Shown: positions 46,725 through 54,554 of the stretch, in pieces
Numbering within the stretch: the stretch's first letter is position 1
Layout of the letters: the number at the start of each line of letters is the position of its first letter
Assembly: GCF_020731415.2 (NCBI RefSeq)
Contig: NZ_CP088273.1
Span: 1,183,001-1,247,000 of the forward strand
DNA: 64,000 nucleotides
Direction of reading: 5' to 3'
Source: Phyllobacterium sp. T1293
GTDB taxonomy: Bacteria > Pseudomonadota > Alphaproteobacteria > Rhizobiales > Rhizobiaceae
Notes under the pieces: model-generated
What the model saw: the letters and a program-made list of their open reading frames with translations, nothing else
The model's database searches: none
Told to the model about the DNA's origin: nothing
Translations under genes and position numbers: made by a program

Positions 46725-47815
46725 TGCGTATTGAACTGGTCAAACGTCCGCAACACTCAGCGCTGTTCAGTGCGCTTTCACCTTTCATTGCACTTTTCCT
46801 GACGCTGATTGCTGGAGCTATCCTGTTCTCGCTATTGGGCAAGAATCCGGTTTCGGCGCTCTATGCCTATTTCGTCGAGCCCTTGACCGAAATCTGGTCA
46901 TGGCATGAATTGCTGGTGAAGGCGGCGCCACTGATCCTGATCGCTGTGGGGCTTTCCGTCTGCTTTCTGTCCAACAACTGGAATATTGGCGCAGAAGGGC
47001 AGTTGATCATGGGCGGTATTGCCGGATCGATCCTGCCCGTTGTTTTCCCGGATTTTCAGGGCTGGTATGTCCTGCCGATCATGCTTCTGCTCGGCATGGC
47101 GGGTGGTATGGCCTATGCCACCATTCCGGCCTTTCTGAAGGTGCGGTTCAATACCAATGAAATCCTGACCAGCCTGATGCTTGTTTATGTGGCACAGCTG
47201 TTCCTCGACTGGATTGTGCGTGGCCCCTGGCGTAATCCGCAAGGCTTCAATTTCCCTGAAACCGTGCAGTTCAATTCGAGCGCCATACTCCCGGAGATAT
47301 GGGCTGAATCGGGCCGTGCGCATTGGGGTTTCATTTTGGCTATCGTCGCTGCGCTGCTCGTCTGGTTCATGCTGTCGCGCACATTGAACGGCTTTGAAAT
47401 CAAGGTGCTTGGGCGCAGCGCAAGGGCAGGGCGTTTTGCCGGTTTTAGCGCCGGACGCCTGACATTCTTCGCGTTTCTCGTCTCCGGTGCGCTTGCCGGA
47501 CTGGCTGGCATTGCCGAGGTTTCGGGTGCTGTCGGGCAACTGCGCACGACGATCACACCGGGCTACGGTTTTACTGCGATCATCGTTGCCTTTCTTGGCC
47601 GTCTCAATCCGCTCGGCATTGTTGCTGCAGGGCTGGTTCTGGCTCTGTCCTATCTTGGTGGAGAAGCGGCGCAGGTTTCGCTTGGTATTTCGGAGAAATC
47701 AGCGCGCATCTTTCAGGGCATCATCCTGTTTTTCGTGCTGGCGAGTGACACGCTCATCTATTACCGCATCCGCTTCGTGACCCGTCACAGCGAAACCGCA
47801 GCAAAGGGCGCGTAA
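46724..47815 (+). CDS. ABC transporter permease (BMP/nucleoside type), first subunit
   Basis: 363 aa, eight to ten hydrophobic helices of the BPD_transp_2 family. It carries the N-W-N-I-G-A-E-G-Q motif near residue 88 and S-G-A-L-A-G-L-A-G-I-A-E-V-S-G around 245-260, both typical of the larger permease of purine-nucleoside importers. It directly follows the ATPase and is one base from the second permease, so all three are one translation unit. Confidence 0.92.
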   Translation: MRIELVKRPQHSALFSALSPFIALFLTLIAGAILFSLLGKNPVSALYAYFVEPLTEIWSWHELLVKAAPLILIAVGLSVCFLSNNWNIGAEGQLIMGGIAGSILPVVFPDFQGWYVLPIMLLLGMAGGMAYATIPAFLKVRFNTNEILTSLMLVYVAQLFLDWIVRGPWRNPQGFNFPETVQFNSSAILPEIWAESGRAHWGFILAIVAALLVWFMLSRTLNGFEIKVLGRSARAGRFAGFSAGRLTFFAFLVSGALAGLAGIAEVSGAVGQLRTTITPGYGFTAIIVAFLGRLNPLGIVAAGLVLALSYLGGEAAQVSLGISEKSARIFQGIILFFVLASDTLIYYRIRFVTRHSETAAKGA

Positions 47816-47816
47816 T

Positions 47817-48737
47817 ATGGGCATGTTTGAAGCCATTCTTTTGACTGTTGCCACCGCGGCAACGCCTTTGCTGATCGCCGCGATGGGTGAACTGGTGGTG
47901 GAGCGATCCGGCGTCCTCAATCTCGGCGTTGAAGGCATGATGATCATGGGTGCCGTTGCGGGTTTTGGTGTGGCGCAAGTAACGGGATCGGCGTGGCTTG
48001 GAATGTTCGCAGCCATTCTTGCGGGCGCAGCCTTTTCCCTGTTGTTCGGTTTTCTGACACTGACGCTTGTTACCAATCAAGTGGCAACGGGGCTGGCGCT
48101 GACACTGCTCGGGCTCGGCGCGTCGGCGATGATCGGGGAAAGCTTTGTCGGGTTGCCCGGTGTGCGGATGCAGTCCCTGTACATTCCCGTCCTCACTGAT
48201 CTTCCCGTGGTTGGCAAGTTCCTGTTCGGACAAGACCCGATTTTCTATATCTCGATCCTTCTTACCATCGGGGTTACTTGGTTCCTGTTCCGTACCCGCG
48301 CCGGACTGACACTGCGTGCTGTCGGTGACAATCACACATCAGCCCACGCGCTTGGTGTCCCTGTTGTGCGGGTTCGCTATCTCGCTGTCATGTTCGGGGG
48401 CGCTTGCGCCGGGCTCGCCGGTGCGCAACTATCGCTCGTCTATGTGCCGCAATGGGTGGAAAACATGACGTCGGGCCGGGGATGGATTGCGCTTGCACTG
48501 GTGGTGTTCGCTTCATGGCGGCCATGGCGCATTCTCGCTGGTGCCTATCTCTTCGGTGCTGTGACCATTGGCCAGTTGCATGCGCAGGCTTTGGGTATCG
48601 GCATACCCTCGCAGTTCATGTCGTCCTTACCCTATCTGGCAACAATTGTCGTTCTTGTGCTGATTTCGCGCAACAAGCGGCTGACCCTTATGAATACGCC
48701 GACATCCCTCGGCAAACCCTTCGTGCCCGACCGCTGA
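47817..48737 (+). CDS. ABC transporter permease (BMP/nucleoside type), second subunit
   Basis: 306 aa, shorter partner permease. [14 protein letters not shown] and [13 protein letters not shown] are the matching family motifs. With the preceding permease it forms the heterodimeric channel. The binding-protein gene comes 57 bases later, giving the order ATPase-permease-permease-binding protein. Confidence 0.92.
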   Translation: MGMFEAILLTVATAATPLLIAAMGELVVERSGVLNLGVEGMMIMGAVAGFGVAQVTGSAWLGMFAAILAGAAFSLLFGFLTLTLVTNQVATGLALTLLGLGASAMIGESFVGLPGVRMQSLYIPVLTDLPVVGKFLFGQDPIFYISILLTIGVTWFLFRTRAGLTLRAVGDNHTSAHALGVPVVRVRYLAVMFGGACAGLAGAQLSLVYVPQWVENMTSGRGWIALALVVFASWRPWRILAGAYLFGAVTIGQLHAQALGIGIPSQFMSSLPYLATIVVLVLISRNKRLTLMNTPTSLGKPFVPDR

Positions 48738-48794
48738 GCGGCCGGACGAGAATAAAAAGACAATGCATTTGGTTTAACAGAGAGGTGAACACGA

Positions 48795-49862
48795 ATGAAA
48801 AAACTGCTTATGGCGCTGTCCATGGCCGCCAGCTTTGCTGTGACGGGAGCGACGCATGCCGAGGAGAAGCTGAAGGTTGGCTTCATCTATATCGGACCAC
48901 CCGGTGATTTCGGCTGGACCTACCAGCATGATCAGGGCCGCAAGGAAATGGAAAAGGCGCTTGGTGACAAGGTTGAAACCACGTTCCTTGAAAGTGTACC
49001 TGAGGGTGCCGACGCAGAACGCTCCATTGAGCGTCTGGCTCGTGCGGGCAACAAGCTGATTTTCACAACATCGTTCGGCTATATGGATGCGACAATCAAG
49101 GTTGCGCAGAAATTCCCGAATGTGAAGTTCGAGCACGCAACCGGTTACAAGACTGCGGACAATGTCGCAGTTTACAATTCGCGCTTCTATGAAGGCCGTT
49201 ATGTGCAGGGCGTGATCGCGGCCAAGATGTCCAAGGTTGGCGTTGCCGGTTACATCGGTTCCTTCCCGATCCCGGAAGTGGTGCAGGGCATCAACTCCTT
49301 CATGCTGGGCGCGCAATCGGTCAATCCAAATTTCAAGGTCAAGGTGATCTGGGCCAATTCCTGGTTTGATCCGGGCAAGGAAGCCGATGCTGCCAAGGCT
49401 CTGGTCGATCAGGGTGTTGATATCATTACACAGCACACGGATTCGACTGCACCGATGCAGGTGGCTGCCGAGCGCAAAATCAAGGCATTCGGTCAGGCTT
49501 CCGATATGATCAAGTTCGGTCCGGAAACCCAGTTGACCTCTATCGTTGATAATTGGGGGCCTTATTACATTGAACGGGCCAAGGCTGTGATTGACGGCAC
49601 ATGGAAAACCCACAATGTTTTCCATGGTATGCATGAAAATCTTGTTGTGATGGCGCCGTATACCAACATGCCTGACGATGTGAAGAAGCTGGCCGAGGAA
49701 ACGCAGGCCAAGATCGCTTCTGGCGCGCTGAAGCCGTTCACGGGCCCAGTCAAGAAGCAGGATGGTTCGGAGTGGTTGAAGGCTGGCGAAACTGCCGATG
49801 ACAAGACCATTCTCAGCATGAACTTCTACGTAGCCGGCGTAGACGACAAGCTGCCGCAATAA
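48795..49862 (+). CDS. BMP-family substrate-binding protein
   Basis: 355 aa periplasmic protein. Signal peptide M-K-K-L-L-M-A-L-S-M-A-A-S-F-A-V-T-G ending in T-H-A. The mature domain is Med/BmpA-type (V-G-F-I-Y-I-G-P-P-G-D-F-G-W-T, then S-F-G-Y-M-D, and G-Y-I-G-S-F-P-I-P-E-V). Homologues bind nucleosides or purine bases; the ligand of this one is inferred from that. No lipobox cysteine, so it is soluble. AGAGAGG precedes the start. Followed by a terminator. Confidence 0.92.
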   Translation: MKKLLMALSMAASFAVTGATHAEEKLKVGFIYIGPPGDFGWTYQHDQGRKEMEKALGDKVETTFLESVPEGADAERSIERLARAGNKLIFTTSFGYMDATIKVAQKFPNVKFEHATGYKTADNVAVYNSRFYEGRYVQGVIAAKMSKVGVAGYIGSFPIPEVVQGINSFMLGAQSVNPNFKVKVIWANSWFDPGKEADAAKALVDQGVDIITQHTDSTAPMQVAAERKIKAFGQASDMIKFGPETQLTSIVDNWGPYYIERAKAVIDGTWKTHNVFHGMHENLVVMAPYTNMPDDVKKLAEETQAKIASGALKPFTGPVKKQDGSEWLKAGETADDKTILSMNFYVAGVDDKLPQ

Positions 49863-49882
49863 GATTTGTCTTCAGACAAAGG

Positions 49883-49905
49883 AAAGGGCGCCAATGGCGC
49901 CCTTT
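49883..49905 (+). terminator. Terminator of the BMP ABC operon
   Basis: AAAGGGCGCC (49883-49892) pairs with GGCGCCCTTT (49896-49905) over a 3-base loop, followed by TTT to give six T residues in a row. Confidence 0.88.
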
Positions 49906-49928
49906 TTTATGCATGCAAAATGATTGGC

Positions 49929-50414
49929 TTATTCAGCGGCGTCAGCAGGTGCAGCATTGAGCTGACCGTAGTTCTCGACGCCAATGCGGCCCAGCAGATC
50001 AAGCTGTGTCTCGAGGAAGTCGATGTGGCCTTCTTCGTCCTTGAGAAGCTCATCGAAAAGTTCCTTGGTGACGTAGTCGCCAACTTCGGCGCAGATTTCG
50101 CGTGACTTCTTGTAGGATTTTACAGCGTCATATTCACCAGCAAGGTCGGCTTCCAGCACTTCCTTGATGTTCTGACCAATGCGGAGAGCGCCGATCGACT
50201 GCAGATTTGGATGGCCTTCGAGGAAAATAATGCGCTCGATGATGCGATCAGCGTGCTGCATTTCTTCAATGGATTCAGCGCGCTCTTTCTTGGCGAGCAG
50301 CTTGTAACCCCAATCGTCCAGAAGGCGATAGTGCAACCAATACTGATTGACTGCTCCCAATTCGAGGAACAGCGCTTCGTTAAGCCGCTCGATGACCTTT
50401 TTGTCGCCTTTCAT
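49929..50414 (-). CDS. bfr: Bacterioferritin
   Basis: 161 aa, forms a 24-subunit heme-containing iron store. Ferroxidase ligands Glu18 (F-L-E-L-G), Glu51 and His54 (E-E-M-Q-H-A-D), plus Glu and His in the fourth helix (D-E-E-G-H), are present. Met52 is the heme ligand. The start is ATG 50414 ([11 protein letters not shown]); an earlier start at 50474 would add 20 unconserved residues. It overlaps the bfd gene by 35 bases. Probably under Irr control from the box at 50981. Confidence 0.96.
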   Translation of the reverse strand: MKGDKKVIERLNEALFLELGAVNQYWLHYRLLDDWGYKLLAKKERAESIEEMQHADRIIERIIFLEGHPNLQSIGALRIGQNIKEVLEADLAGEYDAVKSYKKSREICAEVGDYVTKELFDELLKDEEGHIDFLETQLDLLGRIGVENYGQLNAAPADAAE

Positions 50415-50691
50415 GCCGTGAACTCCCGTATTCGTGACGCAATGCCCGCACTCGATCAATAAACGACACTGCATCAGAATCGTTGGAACCGCTGCGGAGG
50501 TGATATTCTTCCGTCACCTTTATGATGGTTTCAACGACGTTTGGGAAGCAGCCGCAACAGCGGCCGCGCTTCTGCATGGCATGGTAGACTTTTGCCGGGA
50601 CAATCAGTTGCCACGGGTCAATATCGAGAAGTTCAACAATAGTATTCTCGATCTCTTTTTGGGTAATGATATTGCAATGACATACAAGCAT
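50380..50691 (-). CDS. bfd: Bacterioferritin-associated ferredoxin
   Basis: 103 aa [2Fe-2S] protein that reduces the core of bacterioferritin to release iron. Cluster ligands are Cys4 and Cys6 (V-C-H-C) and Cys45/Cys48 within R-C-C-G-C-F-P. The C-terminal 30 residues are basic and longer than E. coli Bfd (64 aa). bfr follows with a 35-base overlap, so the storage protein and its release factor are made together. The Shine-Dalgarno sequence is weak. Confidence 0.9.
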   Translation of the reverse strand: MLVCHCNIITQKEIENTIVELLDIDPWQLIVPAKVYHAMQKRGRCCGCFPNVVETIIKVTEEYHLRSGSNDSDAVSFIDRVRALRHEYGSSRHERRQKGHRAA

Positions 50692-50980
50692 ATTGTCTAC
50701 GCGCCGTATCTGGAAGAATAAATACCTACAAATCCTGACGCCATTACATCGTCAAAACTTTCCCTGATGGCAGGGCAGGCGGCGCTTCGCTGAAAATGGC
50801 CAAGGAATATTGTCCCGTGGCCTGATAATACTTTCGAACCAGACAAAGGTTCCTCCAATCGCAAGGGTTCAAGGCCCTAACATTAAAGGTCATGCGTTAT
50901 TCGCAATACTGGTTGTATAAGACCGGTTTGTCGGAATTCTGTCAAATGGCCAACGCTGAATATGTCGTGATATCAATAAG

Positions 50981-50996
50981 TTAGAATAGTTCTAAA
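50981..50996. promoter_or_regulatory. Irr-type ICE box upstream of bfd-bfr
   Basis: TTAGAA-TAG-TTCTAA is a perfect inverted repeat. It matches the iron control element bound by Irr in Bradyrhizobium/Brucella relatives (TTTAGAA-N3-TTCTAAA) except for the first base. Irr is known to repress bfr in low iron, which suits this position. Confidence 0.7.
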
Positions 50997-51047
50997 CTAG
51001 GAAAATAACATAACCAATTCAATCATGTTTGGCGTATTTCATTACAG

Positions 51048-51073
51048 AAACCGGCAAAACTAATTGCCGGTTT
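51048..51073 (-). terminator. Terminator after bhuQ
   Basis: AAACCGGCAA (51048-51057) pairs with TTGCCGGTTT (51064-51073) over a 6-base loop, 42 bases past the bhuQ stop. The T-run is short, so efficiency is uncertain. Confidence 0.6.
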
Positions 51074-51114
51074 TACGTGTGTCAAAACGTCTCATTTGTC
51101 GTGAAAAGACTAAA

Positions 51115-51429
51115 TCAGACGCCTTCGACCACCGAGAATCCTTCGAATTGGGGATGTCCGATATAGCTTGGCTTGCTATCGCCCGCGTTGCGATGCGCGG
51201 CACGGAAATGTTCGGACTGAGTCCATGCGGTAAAATCCGCCTGCGTGCGCCAGATGGTATGCGAGGCGTAGAGGGTATAGTTCTCCTCCTCGTTCTTGGA
51301 ACCGCGCAATAAATGAAACTCGACAAAACCAGGAACCGACGCCAAACGGGAGTCGCGTGTTTTCCATACGGTCTCAAAGGCTTCTTCGGACCCGGACTGA
51401 ACTTTGAAACGATTCATGGCTATATACAT
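51115..51429 (-). CDS. bhuQ: Heme-degrading monooxygenase, BhuQ/HmuQ type
   Basis: 104 aa antibiotic-biosynthesis-monooxygenase fold (Y-I-A-M-N-R-F-K-V at the start, F-V-E-F-H-L-L-R-G in the middle, H-T-I-W-R-T for the Asn/Trp/His-type heme site region). This is the IsdG-like HmuQ/BhuQ group that opens the porphyrin ring to release iron. Brucella bhuQ sits next to rirA in the same way; here it is 76 bases downstream of rirA on the same strand, so the two may be co-transcribed. Confidence 0.85.
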   Translation of the reverse strand: MYIAMNRFKVQSGSEEAFETVWKTRDSRLASVPGFVEFHLLRGSKNEEENYTLYASHTIWRTQADFTAWTQSEHFRAAHRNAGDSKPSYIGHPQFEGFSVVEGV

Positions 51430-51505
51430 GGTGAAAACTCCATTTGAAAAATAAGACTGGTGATTAATCTTTTAAACGGGTCATCCCGGAAGTCGGGCGA
51501 CTGGA

Positions 51506-51967
51506 TCAGCTGGCGGTAGCGAGGCGCGGGGCCAGATTGTCGATACCGAGGAGGGCGCGCACATCCCTTGTCTTGACGATATCGTCAATGGAGTACTGGG
51601 CCAGCACTTCGAAGAATGCATTCAATGCCTTACGCAAGGCAGCGTTCAGGCCGCAACTGTCGATCAACGGGCATTCGGCAGCATCGTTCTCAAAGCACTC
51701 TGCCATGGCAAAGTTTTCTTCGGTCACGCGCACAACATCAAAAAGCGTGATGTCCTTGGCAGGTTTGCCAAGCTTCACACCGCCATTGCGCCCACGTACG
51801 GTTTCAACGAAACCGTTTTCAACGAGTGGCTGCAGAATCTTGAACAGGAAAAGTTCGGAGACCGTGTAAGCCTGCGCAATTTCAGCAATCCGGCTCAGAT
51901 TGCCATCATTGGCGGCGCAATACATCAGAATGCGAATGGCATAATTTGTCTGTCTGGTTAGGCGCAT
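51506..51967 (-). CDS. rirA: Rrf2-family iron regulator RirA
   Basis: 153 aa. RirA is the main iron-sufficiency repressor of iron uptake genes in rhizobia and agrobacteria, sensing iron through an Fe-S cluster. The N-terminal winged helix (M-R-L-T-R-Q-T-N-Y-A-I-R-I-L-M-Y-C) is typical. The cluster cysteines are at 91, 99 and 105 (E-C-F-E-N-D-A-A-E-C-P-L-I-D-S-C), the exact positions known for RirA. An Irr-like box lies about 55 bases upstream, as expected if Irr represses rirA in low iron. Confidence 0.95.
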   Translation of the reverse strand: MRLTRQTNYAIRILMYCAANDGNLSRIAEIAQAYTVSELFLFKILQPLVENGFVETVRGRNGGVKLGKPAKDITLFDVVRVTEENFAMAECFENDAAECPLIDSCGLNAALRKALNAFFEVLAQYSIDDIVKTRDVRALLGIDNLAPRLATAS

Positions 51968-52021
51968 GGGAATATCTCTCTCAACCTGAAATCAGGGCAT
52001 GCCTTGGAAACGAGACTCTAG

Positions 52022-52038
52022 TTTAGAATTATTCTTGA
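52022..52038. promoter_or_regulatory. Irr-type ICE box upstream of rirA
   Basis: TTTAGAA-TTA-TTCTTGA: the left half is a full ICE half-site, and the right half keeps TTCT and the final A. It lies 55-71 bases upstream of the rirA start. Confidence 0.65.
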
Positions 52039-52111
52039 TAAAGTAAATAATAATATGAGCTAAAGTTTCATATTTTCGAACAAGAGATATCGGGCGCCAA
52101 ATTGCTGGGAA

Positions 52112-52357
52112 TCAGCGAACGAGAACGACAATAGACGCCGTGATAAAACCGGCAGCGACAAGCAGCAGGAAACCATAGACCCGGGGCTTGTCGAAAAGAA
52201 CGGCAAATCCGGCAGCCCAGACAACGACAGCGGCGCTCAACGCGTAGAGAAATCCGGCCTTATGTACCCAGGCAATATGGACTGCCATCAGGCCGCCAAT
52301 GATAAGGGCGCCGAATACGACCATCAAAGCCAGTGCGTATTTCTCAAAATTGTCCAT
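52112..52357 (-). CDS. Small membrane protein, 81 aa (paralogue of 56162-56407)
   Basis: Three predicted transmembrane helices (A-L-M-V-V-F-G-A-L-I-I-G-G-L-M-A-V, then L-Y-A-L-S-A-A-V-V-V-W-A-A-G-F-A-V-L-F, then V-Y-G-F-L-L-L-V-A-A-G-F-I-T-A-S-I-V). A short motif after helix 2, D-K-P-R-V-Y-G, recurs in the protein at 56162-56407 as N-Q-P-K-I-Y-G, and the two align along their full length. Family unknown. Confidence 0.75.
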   Translation of the reverse strand: MDNFEKYALALMVVFGALIIGGLMAVHIAWVHKAGFLYALSAAVVVWAAGFAVLFDKPRVYGFLLLVAAGFITASIVVLVR

Positions 52358-52670
52358 TCAGGCAGCTCGCTCTAAACACCCCGGCACGGAATCAAGGGGC
52401 TCACTCTCACTGTAAAACCCGATCCAACATGATCAAGGCTATATTCCCGTCTTTCATAGATGTTCCGCCTCGCGGGTGCAACAGAAGACCGGCTCAAGTC
52501 TGGCTGATAAACGCCGCCTTGGTGCAAAAAGGCAATAAAAAAGGCCGGGAAATCCCGACCTTTCCAAACTCGGCTCGACACCAGTGCCAGTACATCCGTG
52601 GTCAAAGACGGAACCGAATTTCTGAAGCTGATATAGGCAGCCGCATTGCCCGTTTCAAGGCCCGTCCGGT
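52358..52670. other. Non-coding interval
   Basis: About 310 bases between two minus-strand genes. It contains the terminator at 52540-52563 and presumably the promoter of the 81-aa membrane protein gene. No credible gene is seen on either strand. Confidence 0.5.
52540..52563 (-). terminator. Terminator of the DUF883-type gene
   Basis: AAAGG and CGGGA arms (52540-52550) pair with TCCCG and CCTTT (52553-52563), with one mismatch. On the minus strand TTTTTTATT follows. Confidence 0.65.
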
Positions 52671-52979
52671 TTACCGGCGATAGGCGCTAAGACCCGCAAG
52701 CAAACCGATACCCGCAATTGCAGAAATGACGGCAACAGTGATCAGCGGGTTTTCCTTCGCTTTATCGGCGACAACCTGTGCTTCATCTCCAACGAAGCGT
52801 GCTGCCTTGCGACCATGGCGTTTCACAGTGTCATAGGTCGAATTTGCCTGATCAAGCAGATCATAACCCTGATCGGAAAGGGACTGGGTGATCCCTGAAA
52901 GTTCCTTGCGCAGGGCCGCAATCTGACTTTCCAGATCACCCTCAACTGCGTCACGTGCTTTCGATACGTTCGTTGCCAT
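52671..52979 (-). CDS. DUF883 (ElaB/YqjD-like) membrane-anchored protein
   Basis: 102 aa. A long amphipathic helical N-terminus (A-V-E-G-D-L-E-S-Q-I-A-A-L-R-K-E-L) and G-R-K-A-A-R-F-V-G-D-E-A precede one C-terminal transmembrane helix (P-L-I-T-V-A-V-I-S-A-I-A-G-I-G-L-L-A-G) ending S-A-Y-R-R. In E. coli relatives are C-tail-anchored ribosome-binding stress proteins. The start at 52979 has AAAGGA eight bases upstream. Confidence 0.88.
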   Translation of the reverse strand: MATNVSKARDAVEGDLESQIAALRKELSGITQSLSDQGYDLLDQANSTYDTVKRHGRKAARFVGDEAQVVADKAKENPLITVAVISAIAGIGLLAGLSAYRR

Positions 52980-53091
52980 TTCGAGAATTCCTTTCATCTT
53001 AAGCGAAGGAATAACGGTAGGGGCAGCGTTTGGTTCCCGAAAACCCAGAACCTTTCCGACGCTGTTAACCGGAAAGGATTCTGGAAAGTAA

Positions 53092-53358
53092 TCAATTCCA
53101 GCAGCCGTGCGACTGTCCATTCAGATTGTGGGAGTCGATGTCTATTCCGGCGGAAAAATCATTTCGGGCAAGATAAACAGCAGTTTCCGGCTTGATGCGG
53201 ATTTTGTTCCAGCCTGCGCATTTGGAAGATCCTGTCGATTTGGAGGTTTCATCCATCCAACGCATCGCGCCGCAATTGCTGACGGCCAAAATGCATGGCA
53301 GGAGAATGGCAATAGCCAATTTGCTTTTCACAGGAAACCTTCTTGCTGTCGCAGCCAT
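53092..53358 (-). CDS. Small putative lipoprotein, phage-like C-terminal motif
   Basis: About 88 aa. The N-terminal hydrophobic stretch I-A-I-L-L-P-C-I-L-A-V-S-N-C ends in a lipobox-like V-S-N-C. The rest is S-K-C-A-G-W-N-K-I-R-I-K-P-E-T-A-V-Y-L, then S-H-N-L-N-G-Q-S-H-G-C-W-N. The pattern C-x-G-W-x-x-I, HN, G, G-C-W is the one seen in short lysis-cassette (Rz1-like) lipoproteins of prophages, but no other phage gene is near. The start may be 53382 or 53358. Confidence 0.6.
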   Translation of the reverse strand: MAATARRFPVKSKLAIAILLPCILAVSNCGAMRWMDETSKSTGSSKCAGWNKIRIKPETAVYLARNDFSAGIDIDSHNLNGQSHGCWN

Positions 53359-53427
53359 AGCGGGTACTTCAAAATTATTCATTGCACATTTCGATGCCCA
53401 ACAACATTAGACGTTAGGCAAAGCCCC

Positions 53428-53790
53428 TCAATCGTCATTGCTGGCATTCAGTTCCATCGTGGTCATGCCTTCGGCCGGCTTGGCGCTCAGGGATTTTGCG
53501 AGGATCAAACGGCTGGATTTGAGCAATGGTGCATTGGCTGCACGGACTTTGACCAGGCGCGGATTGTTTTCATGGGCTGTAACGGCTGCCTCATTGGCAT
53601 AAAGCTCGTTGACCATAACCTTGTTGGGAATAGGCGTACCGTCACGCTCGATTGGTTTGATGACTTCGAAGCGCAGGCAGCCCGGTTCTTCGTCAAGTGT
53701 TTTGCGTGCATGCTCGCGAATGAGCGCCGTAAACTCTTCCTCTCGGCCTTCATGTGTTTCGAATTCAACAATAATCGCCAGTTCAGTCAT
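53428..53790 (-). CDS. Putative quinol monooxygenase (ABM domain)
   Basis: 120 aa. Antibiotic-biosynthesis-monooxygenase domain of the YgiN type: I-I-V-E-F-E-T-H-E-G at the start, E-P-G-C-L-R-F-E-V in the middle, M-V-N-E-L-Y and A-V-T-A-H-E near the end. YgiN oxidises menadiol; the true substrate of this protein is unknown. The C-terminus carries a hydrophilic extension of about 20 residues. The ABM fold is shared with BhuQ nearby, but sequence similarity is low. Confidence 0.85.
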   Translation of the reverse strand: MTELAIIVEFETHEGREEEFTALIREHARKTLDEEPGCLRFEVIKPIERDGTPIPNKVMVNELYANEAAVTAHENNPRLVKVRAANAPLLKSSRLILAKSLSAKPAEGMTTMELNASNDD

Positions 53791-54007
53791 AAAAACTCAA
53801 GCCTCCCGCTTTTCTCTCACGGTTCTATCAGCGACCTCCTGACAAATCCAGACGTAAGGTGCTGATAGGGCAGGTCAAAGCCTTGTAAAATCTCGATTCC
53901 TTATGGGAAGCGACAGTTGCGCGCACGATCAAATCATTCGTGCCGGAATACACCGTTGAGGGGTCAAAGCGAGCGTGGGACTGGAATATGAAAGACTGGT
54001 GAGTGCT

Positions 54008-54190
54008 TTATTTTTGCGAAGCAGCAAATGCCAGCAGAACGGCACCTGCAACGATCGTCGCCAACCCGATATAGAGCCAGCGGGTTTGCCCGACCATGAA
54101 ACTACCGCCAATAAGGCTGAGGCCCTGCAAAGCCCATACTCCGCCCATAATGATCAGAATTATCGCAACAATCGACAGAATGATTTTCAT
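54008..54190 (-). CDS. Two-helix membrane protein, 60 aa
   Basis: The protein is almost only two transmembrane helices (I-I-L-S-I-V-A-I-I-L-I-I-M-G-G-V-W-A-L-Q-G and W-L-Y-I-G-L-A-T-I-V-A-G-A-V-L-L-A-F-A) joined by a short G-G-S-F-M-V-G-Q-T-R loop. Small proteins of this shape are common in Hyphomicrobiales and are listed as hypothetical. It follows the hairpin at 54213-54239 on the same strand. Confidence 0.75.
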   Translation of the reverse strand: MKIILSIVAIILIIMGGVWALQGLSLIGGSFMVGQTRWLYIGLATIVAGAVLLAFAASQK

Positions 54191-54212
54191 GGCGTGCCCG
54201 TTCTCACAAGCA

Positions 54213-54239
54213 AAACCCCTGCCGAAACGGTAGGGGTTT
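54213..54239 (-). terminator. Hairpin terminator between small genes
   Basis: AAACCCCTGCCG pairs with CGGTAGGGGTTT (one G-T pair) over an AAA loop. On the minus strand it is followed by TTTTGCTTG, so it could end the transcript of the coiled-coil gene at 54396. Confidence 0.6.
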
Positions 54240-54395
54240 CACGGGTTGAGGCTTGATTTGGCTCTAACAAACTGGACTCTGGATAAGAATATCACGCATC
54301 GTTTCAGTGCGGCGCAGGCTCAAGGTACCGCTACACTCAACTTGCCAAAACCTTAACATAGCCAACTTTCATTTCAAAGAACGAATGGCTCAGCG

Positions 54396-54554
54396 TCAGT
54401 TCACTTTTGCTTTCAACTGGGCAATTTCCTCTTCCATCTGCCGGATTCGATCTTCCAAAGCATTGATTGCCTTGAATACGGCAACACCCATGCTTTTAAA
54501 ATCACCGCGATGGATTGCAGTCTCGATGGCTTGTTTGGCACTATCAATGGACAT
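54396..54554 (-). CDS. Small coiled-coil protein, 52 aa
   Basis: The ATG at 54554 is preceded by a near-perfect GGAGGAAGC ribosome site. It encodes S-I-D-S-A-K-Q-A-I-E-T-A-I and G-D-F-K-S-M-G-V-A-V-F-K-A-I, then a heptad-patterned L-E-D-R-I-R-Q-M-E-E-E-I-A-Q-L-K tail. It is soluble, acidic in the middle, with a predicted short coiled coil. Function unknown. The strong Shine-Dalgarno and coherent coiled coil make it more likely real than the much longer frame on the same strand. Confidence 0.75.
   Translation of the reverse strand: MSIDSAKQAIETAIHRGDFKSMGVAVFKAINALEDRIRQMEEEIAQLKAKVN

Larger units (their letters stand above)
50692..51114. other. Long leader/interval between bhuQ and bfd
   Basis: About 420 bases. 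It holds the Irr-like box (50981-50996), the bhuQ terminator (51048-51073) and roughly 270 bases between the box and bfd. In that stretch the minus strand has GGAGG followed by a TTG-started 49-codon frame (50697-50846). I do not count it as a gene because its sequence has no recognisable character. Confidence 0.5.

Noticed and set aside
48774..49859. 361-codon open frame antisense to the BMP binding-protein gene
   Set aside because: Its length follows from the high third-position GC of the sense gene; composition is His/Arg/Leu-rich and not protein-like.
50697..50846. TTG-started 49-codon frame before bfd
   Set aside because: Good Shine-Dalgarno, but no hydrophobic, helical or repetitive character; kept only as a possibility in the findings.
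53107..53865. 252-codon plus-strand frame across 53.1-53.9 kb
   Set aside because: It runs opposite two supported minus-strand genes and has an irregular Cys/Phe-rich composition.
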